Source: Deltaproteobacteria bacterium (GTDB lineage Bacteria; Desulfobacterota; DSM-4660; Desulfatiglandales; Desulfatiglandaceae). From it: a DNA stretch of 14,804 bases. The DNA lies in the NCBI GenBank assembly GCA_018644785.1, contig JABGPV010000124.1, forward strand, positions 1 through 14,804, read 5' to 3'. The notes under the pieces were generated by a model that ran no database searches, was not told the origin of the DNA, and saw nothing but the letters and a program-made list of their open reading frames with translations. Of this stretch, positions 6,895 to 13,767 are shown one piece after another; position 1 is the stretch's first letter; every line of letters starts with the position of its first letter. The position numbers and the translations under genes were made by a program.

Positions 6895-8431
6895 GCAGGA
6901 AGTAAGACAGGGCAAAGTATATCTGATCGGGGCCGGGCCCGGAGATCCGGGGTTAATGACCCTCAGAGGGAAAGACATCCTTTGCAAGGCGGATGTCATA
7001 ATTTACGACTATCTGGCCAACAAGATCTTCCTTGAATATGCAAAACCCCGGGCTGAATTGATTTACGTGGGGAAAAAGGGCGGTGACCATACCATGGGTC
7101 AGGCCGATATCAACCGGTTGATCGTTAAAAAATCCCGAACCGGGAAAAGCGTTGCCCGGCTCAAGGGCGGGGACCCCTTTATTTTCGGCCGGGGGGGCGA
7201 AGAGGCCCAGGAGCTGGCGGCGGACGGCGTACCCTTCGAGGTGGTGCCGGGCATTACATCGGCCATTTCGGTGCCGGCGTACGCCGGCATTCCCCTGACA
7301 CATCGGGATCATACCGCCACGGTGGCCTTTGTCACGGGGCATGAAGATCCCCTGAAGGAAGAATCCAACATCCAGTGGGACAAACTGGCCACGGGCGTGG
7401 GAACCATTGTGTTTCTCATGGGCGTGGGCAATTTGAAGAAAATCGCCCTTAACCTGATACATCACGGCCGGTCACCGGATACGCCGGTAGCGGTCATTCG
7501 ACGGGGAACGGTGGCCGAACAGAAAACCGTATCCGGAAACCTTGTTAACATCGCTGAACGGGTGGAAAACGCAGGATTACGCCCACCGGCCATCATCGTC
7601 GTGGGGGATGTGGTGGGGTTGCGGGATGAACTGAACTGGTTTGAAACCAAACCCCTCTTCGGCAAACGAATTGTGGTCACCAGAGCGCGGGAACAGGCCA
7701 GTGGCTTCCTCAAAAAACTCTCTTCCCTCGGCGCGGAATGCATTCAGTTTCCCACCATCGAAATCATTGATCCCGACAGCTGGGGGCCTCTGGACACGGC
7801 CATCCGAAACCTGGAATCCTACCAGTGGTTGTTGTTCACCTCGGTCAACGGGGTAAAATACTTCCTTCAAAGGCTCCGTTTCCAGGGAAAAGACGTTCGC
7901 GATCTCAAAGGAATCAAGATCGGCGCCATCGGACCCAAAACCGCGGACCAGTGGCATCAATTGGGAATCAAGCCGGATCTCATCCCTGATGAATACCGGG
8001 CCGAAGCGGTGGTGGAATCCTTCAAGAAATGGGATACCCAAGGGGTTCGCATCCTGATCCCCAGAGCTGCAAAGGCCAGAGAGGTCCTGCCCGAACAACT
8101 GCGAAAGATGGGGGCCCGGGTAGACGTGGTGGATGCCTACAGAACCATCAGTCCAAAGGGTGATACCTCCGGAATTCGGAATATGCTGGAAAAAGGCGCC
8201 ATCCATATGGTCACCTTCACCAGTTCTTCCACGGTCACCAATTTTGTCAAAATGTTCGGTTCCGAGAAACAGCGGTTGACGGATATTTGGATGAAACGGG
8301 TTAAAGTGGCCTGCATCGGACCCATCACTGCGGACACCGCCAGGGACCAGGGATTCTCCGTGGACCTGATGCCATCCGATTACACCATTGAAGCCCTGAC
8401 CCAAGCCATCACCGGTTTCTTTGGCGCGTAA
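6875..8431 (+). CDS. cobA-hemD: Fused uroporphyrinogen-III C-methyltransferase / uroporphyrinogen-III synthase
   Basis: A bifunctional protein: the HemD half closes hydroxymethylbilane to uroporphyrinogen III and the CobA half methylates it twice with SAM to precorrin-2, the entry to siroheme, cobalamin and the alternative haem route of sulfate reducers. The same fusion is known in Desulfovibrio. CobA (14-250): [42 protein letters not shown] at 93-110, [29 protein letters not shown] at 180-186 and VVGDVV. HemD (260-515): [61 protein letters not shown] and [16 protein letters not shown] at 6875 has GAAGG 4 nt upstream; ATG at 6887 has GAGGA at 6877-6881 and is equally plausible. With hemC it covers three successive steps from porphobilinogen. 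Confidence 0.95.
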   Translation: MRNLMDRQEVRQGKVYLIGAGPGDPGLMTLRGKDILCKADVIIYDYLANKIFLEYAKPRAELIYVGKKGGDHTMGQADINRLIVKKSRTGKSVARLKGGDPFIFGRGGEEAQELAADGVPFEVVPGITSAISVPAYAGIPLTHRDHTATVAFVTGHEDPLKEESNIQWDKLATGVGTIVFLMGVGNLKKIALNLIHHGRSPDTPVAVIRRGTVAEQKTVSGNLVNIAERVENAGLRPPAIIVVGDVVGLRDELNWFETKPLFGKRIVVTRAREQASGFLKKLSSLGAECIQFPTIEIIDPDSWGPLDTAIRNLESYQWLLFTSVNGVKYFLQRLRFQGKDVRDLKGIKIGAIGPKTADQWHQLGIKPDLIPDEYRAEAVVESFKKWDTQGVRILIPRAAKAREVLPEQLRKMGARVDVVDAYRTISPKGDTSGIRNMLEKGAIHMVTFTSSSTVTNFVKMFGSEKQRLTDIWMKRVKVACIGPITADTARDQGFSVDLMPSDYTIEALTQAITGFFGA

Positions 8432-8669
8432 TACCTAATCGCAACAAATCAGCCTGAGACAAGGGATTATTTTCACGTTTTCTTGCCCATAAAATCCAGC
8501 GCCATCCTGCTCAATTATTTTTTACCGAGACTCTTATTCCTTTACATCTGCAAAGACGGCATTACTTTATTTGTTACAAATAATTTGTAATTTATTAATA
8601 ATGCCATGACATATTTTTCTCATGTATCATTGATACCATGAAGGATGGGGAAAAGGAGAGGATATCAAT
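8432..8669 (+). promoter_or_regulatory. A+T-rich lon upstream region with two perfect inverted repeats
   Basis: No gene is seen here. Two inverted repeats stand out. TTACAAA (8574-8580), TAA, TTTGTAA (8584-8590) is a 7-bp perfect dyad. GTATCA (8624-8629), T, TGATAC (8631-8636) is a 6-bp dyad, flanked by CAT and ATG with one extra base. Possible promoters are TTTACA at 8541 with TACTTT 16 nt later, or TTGTTA at 8571 with TATTAA 16 nt later; the second would overlap the first dyad. I see neither a CIRCE element nor a clear sigma-32 promoter. AAGGAGAGG at 8653-8661 is the lon ribosome binding site. The dyads are candidate repressor or activator sites. Confidence 0.5.
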
Positions 8670-11105
8670 ATGACAAACCATCAAGATGAAAAGATAAAAC
8701 AGAAAGGTTCGATGCTGCCCCGCGATATTTCCATCCTGCCGTTACGGAATACCGTGGCCCACCCCTATTCCGTATTCCCCCTGATTGTGGGGGTCCAGCG
8801 ATCCGTCAAGTTGATCAAAACGGCTGCCGAAGGCGATGGGATTATCGGTCTTGTGGCGTCCAAAGACGGGGCCATTGAGGAATCCAACCCCGGACAGACC
8901 TACGAGGTGGGAACACTTGCAAAAATCGAACAGGTTGTTCAGGAATCGGGAGATACCCTGCAGGTGCTGGTTCGAGGATTGGAACGCTTTCGCATTGATC
9001 ATTGGTGCGACACAACTCCCTTCCTTAGCGCGCATGCGATCCAGGCTCCCGAGTCTGCAGAAGAGGATGTGGAAACGGATGCATTGAAGCGGAGTCTTCA
9101 GGAATTAACCGAAGAAATCATTTCGCTTTCTCCCAATCTTTCAAAAGAATTGGGAAAGTTCCTCCGCCACATCAAGGATCCCGCTCAGTTGATATACACC
9201 GTTGCGGCCACCGTGAATCTGGACGTCAAAGAGGGCCAGGCCCTGCTTGAGATGGACGGCATAAAGGAAAAGTTGCGGATGCTGGTGGGGCATCTTTCCA
9301 GAGAAAAGGAAGTGCTGACCCTGAACCGGAAGATACGTTCCGAAGCCCATGAAAAGATGGATAAGGCCCAGCGGGATTACTACCTGCGCCAACAACTCAA
9401 AGCGATCAAGAAAGAGTTGGGAGAAAGCTGTGAAGCACCGCCTGCATCCGACGAGTATGCCGAAAAACTGAAAGAGGCGGGCCTGCCGCCGGAGGCCATG
9501 AAGGAGGCGGAGCGGGAATTGGGACGTCTCGCCAACATGTCTCCTCAGGCAGCCGAATATGCTACCATTAAAACCTATCTGGACTGGCTTCTGGAACTTC
9601 CCTGGAATAAGGCAAGTGAGGATCAGCTGGATACCCGCTGTGCGCGCACGGTTATGGATGAAGACCACTATGATCTTGAAGACGTGAAAGAGCGTATCAT
9701 TGAATACCTGGCGGTCCGCAAACTGCTGGCGGAGCGTGCCAGTCAAAACCTTGGGGAGAAAGACCCGGGAGGGAAGATAGAAGGTATGGGCGCCATTCTC
9801 TGTTTTGCGGGTCCTCCGGGGGTGGGCAAGACCAGCTTGGGCCAGAGCATCGCCCGGGCACTGGGTCGCCGTTTTACGCGGATGAGTCTTGGCGGCATGC
9901 GGGACGAATCGGAAATCCGCGGTCACCGGAGAACCTATGTGGGGGCCATGCCGGGTCGCATCATTCAGGCCCTCAAGCGTACTGGAACCCGGAATCCGGT
10001 TTTCATGCTGGATGAAATAGACAAGGTCGGCAACGACTGGCGGGGCGACCCCAGCAGCGCGCTTCTGGAGGTGCTGGATCCGGCCCAGAACCATGCCTTC
10101 AGGGATCATTACCTGGATGTGGATTTCGATCTCAGCGACGTAATGTTTATCACAACGGCCAATCAGTTGGAAACCATCCCCGCCCCTTTACGGGATCGCA
10201 TGGAAATCATTCAACTGGAGGGATATACGGAATACGAAAAGCTTCACATTTCACAAAAATACCTGGTTCCCCGTCAGGTGCGGGCCAACGGCTTAAGAGA
10301 GGAGGAGGTGCGTTTTTCGGATGAGGCCATCCGGAAGATCGTACAGGATTATACCCGGGAGGCCGGTGTCAGGAATCTGGAACGGAATATCGGGGCCGTA
10401 TGCCGAAAAGGGGCGGTCAGAATTACCGAAGACGGGATTGATCACATTGATGTAACGGCCGATCTGGTGCGAACCTACCTGAAAAAAGAACGGTTTGAAT
10501 CGGAATTGTCGGAGGCCATTGAAATCCCCGGCATTGCCACGGGTCTGGCCGTGACACCCGTGGGAGGGGATATTCTTTTCGTGGAGGCGACCCTTATGAA
10601 CGGAAAGGGGCATCTGACCCTGACCGGACAGCTGGGGGACGTGATGAAGGAGAGCGCTCAGATCGCCCACAGTTACGTTCGATCCAAAATCAAGTCGTTG
10701 GCGTTGGACCTTTCCCTTTTCACGAGCGCCGATATTCATGTCCATGTGCCTGCGGGCGCCACACCCAAAGACGGCCCCTCTGCGGGGCTTGCCATGGTCA
10801 TGGCGGTCATCAGCCTCTGCAGCGGTCGACCCGTTCAGAGTGACGTGGGGCTGACCGGGGAGGTGACCCTCCGGGGTCGGGTGCTGCCGGTGGGGGGCAT
10901 CAAGATGAAACTGCTCGCCGCCCATCGTGCCGGGCTCAAAACCGTCATTCTGCCGAAGCGCAATGAAAAGGATTTGGAAGAACTTCCCGAAGAGGTGCGT
11001 GATGACCTGAATATTGTGCTGGTGGAAACCATCGAGGAGGCCCTGGAAAAGGCCCTGAGCTTCGAGAAGCAAGAGATGGATCTTCCCTTGGCGGTCAACT
11101 ACTGA
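8670..11105 (+). CDS. lon: ATP-dependent protease Lon (LonA type)
   Basis: A cytoplasmic AAA+ protease that unfolds and degrades damaged and regulatory proteins. At 811 residues all LonA domains are present. The N-terminal substrate domain spans 20-210 (ILPLRNTVAHPYSVFPLIVG). A coiled-coil region at 215-310 contains KMDKAQRDYYLRQQLKAIKKEL. The AAA+ domain has Walker A GPPGVGKT (381-388), LGGMRDESEIRGHRRTYVGA (407-426), Walker B FMLDEID (445-451) and TTANQLETIPAPLRDRMEII with its sensor. The protease domain has Ser704 in KDGPSAG and Lys747 in GGIKMK, the Ser-Lys dyad with the 43-residue spacing of E. coli S679/K722. Start ATG at 8670 has AGGAGAGG about 8 nt away. It appears monocistronic: a 238-bp regulatory gap precedes it and a strong terminator follows. 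Confidence 0.98.
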   Translation: MTNHQDEKIKQKGSMLPRDISILPLRNTVAHPYSVFPLIVGVQRSVKLIKTAAEGDGIIGLVASKDGAIEESNPGQTYEVGTLAKIEQVVQESGDTLQVLVRGLERFRIDHWCDTTPFLSAHAIQAPESAEEDVETDALKRSLQELTEEIISLSPNLSKELGKFLRHIKDPAQLIYTVAATVNLDVKEGQALLEMDGIKEKLRMLVGHLSREKEVLTLNRKIRSEAHEKMDKAQRDYYLRQQLKAIKKELGESCEAPPASDEYAEKLKEAGLPPEAMKEAERELGRLANMSPQAAEYATIKTYLDWLLELPWNKASEDQLDTRCARTVMDEDHYDLEDVKERIIEYLAVRKLLAERASQNLGEKDPGGKIEGMGAILCFAGPPGVGKTSLGQSIARALGRRFTRMSLGGMRDESEIRGHRRTYVGAMPGRIIQALKRTGTRNPVFMLDEIDKVGNDWRGDPSSALLEVLDPAQNHAFRDHYLDVDFDLSDVMFITTANQLETIPAPLRDRMEIIQLEGYTEYEKLHISQKYLVPRQVRANGLREEEVRFSDEAIRKIVQDYTREAGVRNLERNIGAVCRKGAVRITEDGIDHIDVTADLVRTYLKKERFESELSEAIEIPGIATGLAVTPVGGDILFVEATLMNGKGHLTLTGQLGDVMKESAQIAHSYVRSKIKSLALDLSLFTSADIHVHVPAGATPKDGPSAGLAMVMAVISLCSGRPVQSDVGLTGEVTLRGRVLPVGGIKMKLLAAHRAGLKTVILPKRNEKDLEELPEEVRDDLNIVLVETIEEALEKALSFEKQEMDLPLAVNY

Positions 11106-11128
11106 TCGGTTTTCAGCCGTTTGCCGAT

Positions 11129-11166
11129 AACAGGGTCCGAAAGGTTCTCTTTCGGACCCTGTTTTT
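11129..11166 (+). terminator. Strong Rho-independent terminator of lon
   Basis: A 14-bp perfect stem, ACAGGGTCCGAAAG (11130-11143) with CTTTCGGACCCTGT (11149-11162), extendable by one A-T pair. It has a 5-nt loop GTTCT and a T5 run at 11162-11166. It lies 25 nt after the lon stop. On the minus strand the stem is followed by only two Ts, so it is a weaker stop for the convergent thioesterase-like gene. Confidence 0.92.
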
Positions 11167-11219
11167 CGGATCATTCGAATTAACTTCAGCAAGCACGTAC
11201 GAAACATGCAGGTGGGATA

Positions 11220-12008
11220 TCATCCGGTCCGGATTTGGGCGATCTGGCGGGAGATGGCGACCAGGTTCCCCTTCTCGTCCCATACTTCGCCGTCCGCTTC
11301 AAGCAACCCGCAGGTCACGAAGCGGGTCCTGAGGGAGCAGTTGAGCCACCGGGACTTGGGCAAGTTCCGAATATTCACCGTCAACTCGATGGTGGGAACC
11401 CAGGCGACCATGCCGCGTGAGGCGAGTATCCCGGGTGGGAGGGAGTCTGCCATAAGGAGGATCGAGGTCATGTCGTACGGATGGTCGTCCCGGAGTCGCA
11501 TCCAGCCCCGGGTCTCCGATCGCGCCGATAGACGGTTCTCCAGCCACCCGGCGCACGCGGGGTCGAGAAGGAGTTCCACCTGGCGGAAGAGGCTGTAGGC
11601 CGGAAGGTCGGGAAGCGAAACGCATCGATCCCGCGGCGGAAGTGGTGCCGGACCGGTTTCGTAGCGTTCGTCGAGACAGCTCTCCTTCTCTGCCGAGAAG
11701 GTCGCCAGCGTGCGGACCCTCTCCCTGCCTTCCTGGAAAAGTCTCATCTGGAACCGCTGGAACTGCGGGGAGTGGGAGATCTCCTCGACGACAATCTCCG
11801 CAGGCCCCGGCTTCCCGCGGGAAATGAAGTTCGATGTGACGATGGGGGCCCGTTTCTTCGCGCTCTTTCGGAGGGCCGCATCCACCATGATTGCCGTGAG
11901 ATAACCGCCGTTGGGATTGCCATTCACGGACCAGTTCCCGGAGATGTTTCCCCGGAAGTGTCCGGGTGATTCCTCTACGGATTCGGTTTCGTCCGTAAAC
12001 AGCGACAT
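11220..12008 (-). CDS. Acyl-CoA thioesterase-like protein, double hotdog fold
   Basis: This 262-residue protein resembles the TesB/thioesterase-like family, in which two hotdog domains hydrolyse acyl-CoA thioesters. The N-terminal half has WSVNGNPNGGYLTAIMVDAALR (26-47), the typical start of the first hotdog with its long helix. FISRGKPGPAEIVVEEISHS and the strand FQRFQMRLFQEGRERV follow (61-98). The C-terminal half has VPTIELTVNIRNLP and a final strand set ending WDEKGNLVAISRQIAQIR (204-260). The substrate is unknown. The start at 12008 (MSLFTDET) is chosen over ATG at 12053 because AAAGGGG lies 5 nt upstream. Sampled stretches are about 63-70% G+C, higher than most sampled stretches of the upstream genes, which may mark separate ancestry. 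It converges on lon. Confidence 0.82.
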   Translation of the reverse strand: MSLFTDETESVEESPGHFRGNISGNWSVNGNPNGGYLTAIMVDAALRKSAKKRAPIVTSNFISRGKPGPAEIVVEEISHSPQFQRFQMRLFQEGRERVRTLATFSAEKESCLDERYETGPAPLPPRDRCVSLPDLPAYSLFRQVELLLDPACAGWLENRLSARSETRGWMRLRDDHPYDMTSILLMADSLPPGILASRGMVAWVPTIELTVNIRNLPKSRWLNCSLRTRFVTCGLLEADGEVWDEKGNLVAISRQIAQIRTG

Positions 12009-12079
12009 GGGCACCCCTTTCGTTTTAGGGTCTCGGCATCCGGCTCCCGGCAATGCCCGGGTGGCACTGGGCCGCTCTC

Positions 12080-12108
12080 AGACTACGAAATAGCTAAGCA
12101 CCTGTCAA
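12080..12108 (-). promoter_or_regulatory. Candidate promoter of the thioesterase-like gene
   Basis: On the minus strand TTGACA (12108-12103) is followed by a 17-nt spacer and TAGTCT (12085-12080). The -35 box is perfect; the -10 box keeps TA and the final T only. The predicted start near 12073 gives a leader of about 65 nt, G+C-rich and able to fold (GGCAT with ATGCC near 12034-12056). Confidence 0.5.
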
Positions 12109-12145
12109 CTCACACCAAGCCTCGCAGTCGTTTGGTTGCTCGGGG

Positions 12146-12405
12146 TCATTCCAGTTTGAGGAAATTCCTGTCGATCATATGCTGGGAAAACCGCATGGCA
12201 TAAGGCATCTGGTGGAGTATCGGATCCGCAATGCCACCAACCCATTTTCAATAATACCAAGTTTGACACCCAGAAACCCCATATAGGGCCAAAAAAGAGC
12301 CATATTCTCAAATAAAACAGTGACCTGAGAGGCCTGATAATTGTGCCGGGCATGCCTACAGCAGATCATCCAGAGAACTTGCAACGCCCTTGCCGGTTTG
12401 CTGCA
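12146..12405 (-). pseudogene. Frameshifted gene remnant, family not recognised
   Basis: Two adjacent minus-strand frames read like pieces of one protein. The first contains VLFENMALFWPYMGFLGVKL and then GIIENGLVA. Near 12234, two extra bases (or one lost) move the reading to ADPILHQMPYAM, then RFSQHMIDRNFLKLE and a stop at 12146-12148. Both parts have a plausible amphipathic make-up and the second ends at a natural-looking stop, but neither has a start codon with a ribosome binding site. The 5' part fades out before the palindromic element at 12411. I do not recognise the family. Chance open reading is possible, so confidence is low. Confidence 0.35.
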
Positions 12406-12410
12406 ACACG

Positions 12411-12574
12411 TAAGGGAACTGGAAGAAAATAATATGCGCATATCGTGCAGAACTTCTGTTCGTCTTCAAGGCGTGATGACGGGTGCATAGTGGGCTATGT
12501 GCCTGTTGTCACAACGTAGAAGACGGGCAAAAGGGCAAACAGGATGCATAGATTATTTTTTGGAAGTTCCCTAA
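12411..12574. repeat. 164-bp imperfect palindromic element (MITE-like) with central long hairpin
   Basis: The two ends are inverted copies: left TAAGGGAACT (12411-12420) against TTAGGGAACT read on the minus strand from 12574. Both arms then reach AAAATAAT and ATGC at matching distances and meet GTCTTC (12462-12467) against GAAGAC (12519-12524). The core is an 18-bp hairpin: GTGATGACGGGTGCATAG (12473-12490), loop TGGG, CTATGTGCCTGTTGTCAC (12495-12512), with 13 Watson-Crick and 5 G-T pairs. Arms of 57 and 56 nt make the whole element near-symmetrical. No protein is encoded and no clear target duplication is seen. It fits a non-autonomous mobile or REP-like element, but only one copy lies in this window. 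Confidence 0.6.
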
Positions 12575-12639
12575 GTATAGAAAAAATAAACGTGGTCTGT
12601 TCCCAATTACGCCCACACAATTTCGTCTGTAGTTGTATA

Positions 12640-12668
12640 TTGACAAGGGAAGAATGTCGGATTATTAT
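12640..12668 (+). promoter_or_regulatory. Sigma-70 promoter of the Phd/YefM-like antitoxin
   Basis: TTGACA (12640-12645), a 17-nt spacer and TATTAT (12663-12668): 6/6 and 5/6 consensus matches. The start near 12675 gives a leader of about 27 nt with a perfect AGGAGGTG at 12687-12694. TTGT (12633-12636) and ACAA (12643-12646) flank the -35 box as a small dyad and could be part of an antitoxin operator. Confidence 0.75.
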
Positions 12669-12701
12669 TCAATGAATTATATGAAAAGGAGGTGCAAAAT
12701 C

Positions 12702-12950
12702 ATGCGTACCACCGATTACCTCTCGGCAACCGCCCTTTCAAAAAAAACGTCGGCCACACTGGATGCTCTGGACAGGGGTGAGGCGGAAAAACTGATTATC
12801 CTGAAGAATAACGCCCCAAAAGCCGTATTGCTCTCCATGGAAAGTTATGAAGCCATGTAAGAGGAGATGGAGGATCTCCGATTGACCGCCCTTGCAATTG
12901 CACGGTTGGAAAGCTTCGAAGAACGTTGGGCGCGGGTCGGACCTAGATAA
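12702..12950 (+). pseudogene. Phd/YefM-type antitoxin interrupted by an in-frame stop
   Basis: Antitoxins of this family bind a RelE- or Doc-type toxin with their C-terminus and repress their operon with their N-terminus. ATG at 12702 has AGGAGGTG 7 nt upstream and a near-consensus promoter. The first 52 codons encode the DNA-binding part: LSATALSKKTSATLDALDRG, then EKLIILKNNAPKAVLLSMESYEAM. Codon 53 is TAA (12858-12860). The same frame continues for 29 sense codons, EEMEDLRLTALAIARLESFE and on, to TAA at 12948-12950; this matches the expected toxin-binding helix, so one point change probably made the stop. No RelE/ParE/Doc toxin follows in the next 300 bp. A 52-residue repressor-only fragment could still be made. 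Confidence 0.75.
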
Positions 12951-13088
12951 CCATATAAAACCAGGGCAATTATCCCCAAAAATTGAGCTTAAAATACCCT
13001 TAAACATACATTTCCTACCTCGAAAACATACCTTTAAGAAATATTGAAATGACCCATCCACATCTCACTCAATTATGATGGCGGCGCT

Positions 13089-13291
13089 TCAAGGAACTCG
13101 GACTCCAGTGATAAGGCGGCGGGAAGGCGGAAGGGCCTTCATATCCTCAAGGCCGAAGACTGCGGCCATGCCCTTGCCGCCCACGGGGTCAACGCTCCAA
13201 ATCTCTTTGAAACCGAGCAAATCCTTGAACAAAAACAGCGACCGGTCCAGACCCTGGTAAAAAGCGAAACATGATGCAATTTGGTTTTCAT
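13089..13291 (-). pseudogene. Frameshifted 5' fragment of a VOC/glyoxalase-family gene
   Basis: From ATG at 13291 the minus strand encodes MKTKLHHVS, the usual first strand of a vicinal-oxygen-chelate protein with its first metal-binding His. It then shifts frame near 13264 and continues as YQGLDRSLFLFKDLLGFKEI, then WSVDPVGGKGMAAVFGLEDMK, which fits the beta-alpha-beta start of glyoxalase/epimerase-like members. Homology-like sequence stops near residue 55 and a stop comes at 13089-13091, so more than half the usual 120-150 residues is missing. GGGGAG at 13298-13303 could be the old ribosome binding site. Both frameshift and truncation indicate a dead gene. The subfamily cannot be decided. 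Confidence 0.7.
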
Positions 13292-13364
13292 GGTGTTCTC
13301 CCCTGGTGATGAGAATGACGGTACAATATTTGGAGTCACCGTCCTTGTCGCCCGCCATACAGTG

Positions 13365-13428
13365 GGCGAAGGCGGTTGAGACGCTCTGAAACGTTCACTG
13401 ATATGCGGTCGCCCAGAGCGGTTTCGCC
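13365..13428. repeat. Imperfect G+C-rich hairpin in an intergenic stretch
   Basis: GGCGAA (13365-13370) pairs with TTCGCC (13423-13428), and CGCTCTG (13382-13388) pairs with CAGAGCG (13414-13420). An asymmetric internal loop (11 and 2 nt) and a 25-nt apical loop separate the arms. There is no T-run after it, so it is not a typical terminator. It could be a REP-like sequence related to the nearby Y1 transposase remnant, or a chance structure. Confidence 0.35.
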
Positions 13429-13462
13429 GTCAGCCGCAAGCCTCCCCCCTACCCGAAATACG

Positions 13463-13491
13463 TTGACAATGTATATACGTGCTACTAAAAT
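13463..13491 (+). promoter_or_regulatory. Strong promoter of the toxin-antitoxin pair, leaderless start
   Basis: TTGACA (13463-13468), 17-nt spacer, TAAAAT (13486-13491): 6/6 and 5/6 consensus. The expected transcription start, about 7 nt after the -10 box, coincides with the A of the toxin ATG at 13498. The spacer contains the perfect palindrome GTATATAC (13471-13478), a plausible operator for the ribbon-helix-helix antitoxin. Confidence 0.75.
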
Positions 13492-13497
13492 TCTCAT

Positions 13498-13767
13498 ATG
13501 GATATTACCTGGGATAAAAAGAAAAACAGTTGGCTTCAGGTGAACCGGAGGATTTCTTTTGAAGAAATATCCGGGAAACTATTAAACGGGAATTACATCG
13601 ATATTCTTGAAAATCCAACAAGAGACAACCAGATGTATTTCATAATGAAAATCAATGACTATACATGGGTTGTTCCATTCTTGATTGATGAAAAAGAGAG
13701 GATCGTTCTGAAAACAGCGTTTCCAAGTCGAAAATTCCATAATAGATATGGAGGAAGAGATGAATAA
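13498..13767 (+). CDS. BrnT-like toxin of a type II toxin-antitoxin pair
   Basis: This 89-residue protein resembles small BrnT/RelE-fold toxins that come with CopG-type antitoxins: ITWDKKKNSWLQVNRRISFEE (3-23), then LLNGNYIDILENP, MYFIMKINDYTWVVPFLI (42-59) and the end VLKTAFPSRKFHNRYGG. The phrase VPF, then LKT, then PSRK is typical of this group. If active it would be an mRNA endonuclease; this is inferred from the fold only. No Shine-Dalgarno precedes the ATG, and the promoter places the mRNA 5' end at the start codon. Its DNA is A+T-rich (one sampled 60-bp stretch is 35% G+C), unlike the housekeeping genes, which suggests lateral transfer. The stop overlaps the antitoxin start by 8 bp. 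Confidence 0.8.
   Translation: MDITWDKKKNSWLQVNRRISFEEISGKLLNGNYIDILENPTRDNQMYFIMKINDYTWVVPFLIDEKERIVLKTAFPSRKFHNRYGGRDE

Noticed and set aside
9141..10109. 322-codon open frame on the minus strand inside lon
   Set aside because: Antisense shadow of a fully conserved Lon AAA+ region; no start signal or recognisable domain.
12009..12053. Longer start for the thioesterase-like gene at 12053
   Set aside because: The extra 15 residues look non-coding, and AAAGGGG directly precedes ATG 12008.
12633..12701. Longer start for the Phd-like antitoxin
   Set aside because: It would begin inside the predicted promoter; AGGAGGTG at 12687-12694 and family alignment point to ATG 12702.
12951..13088. Possible toxin gene following the Phd-like antitoxin
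   Set aside because: No frame of useful length and no RelE/ParE/Doc motifs; A+T-rich non-coding sequence.
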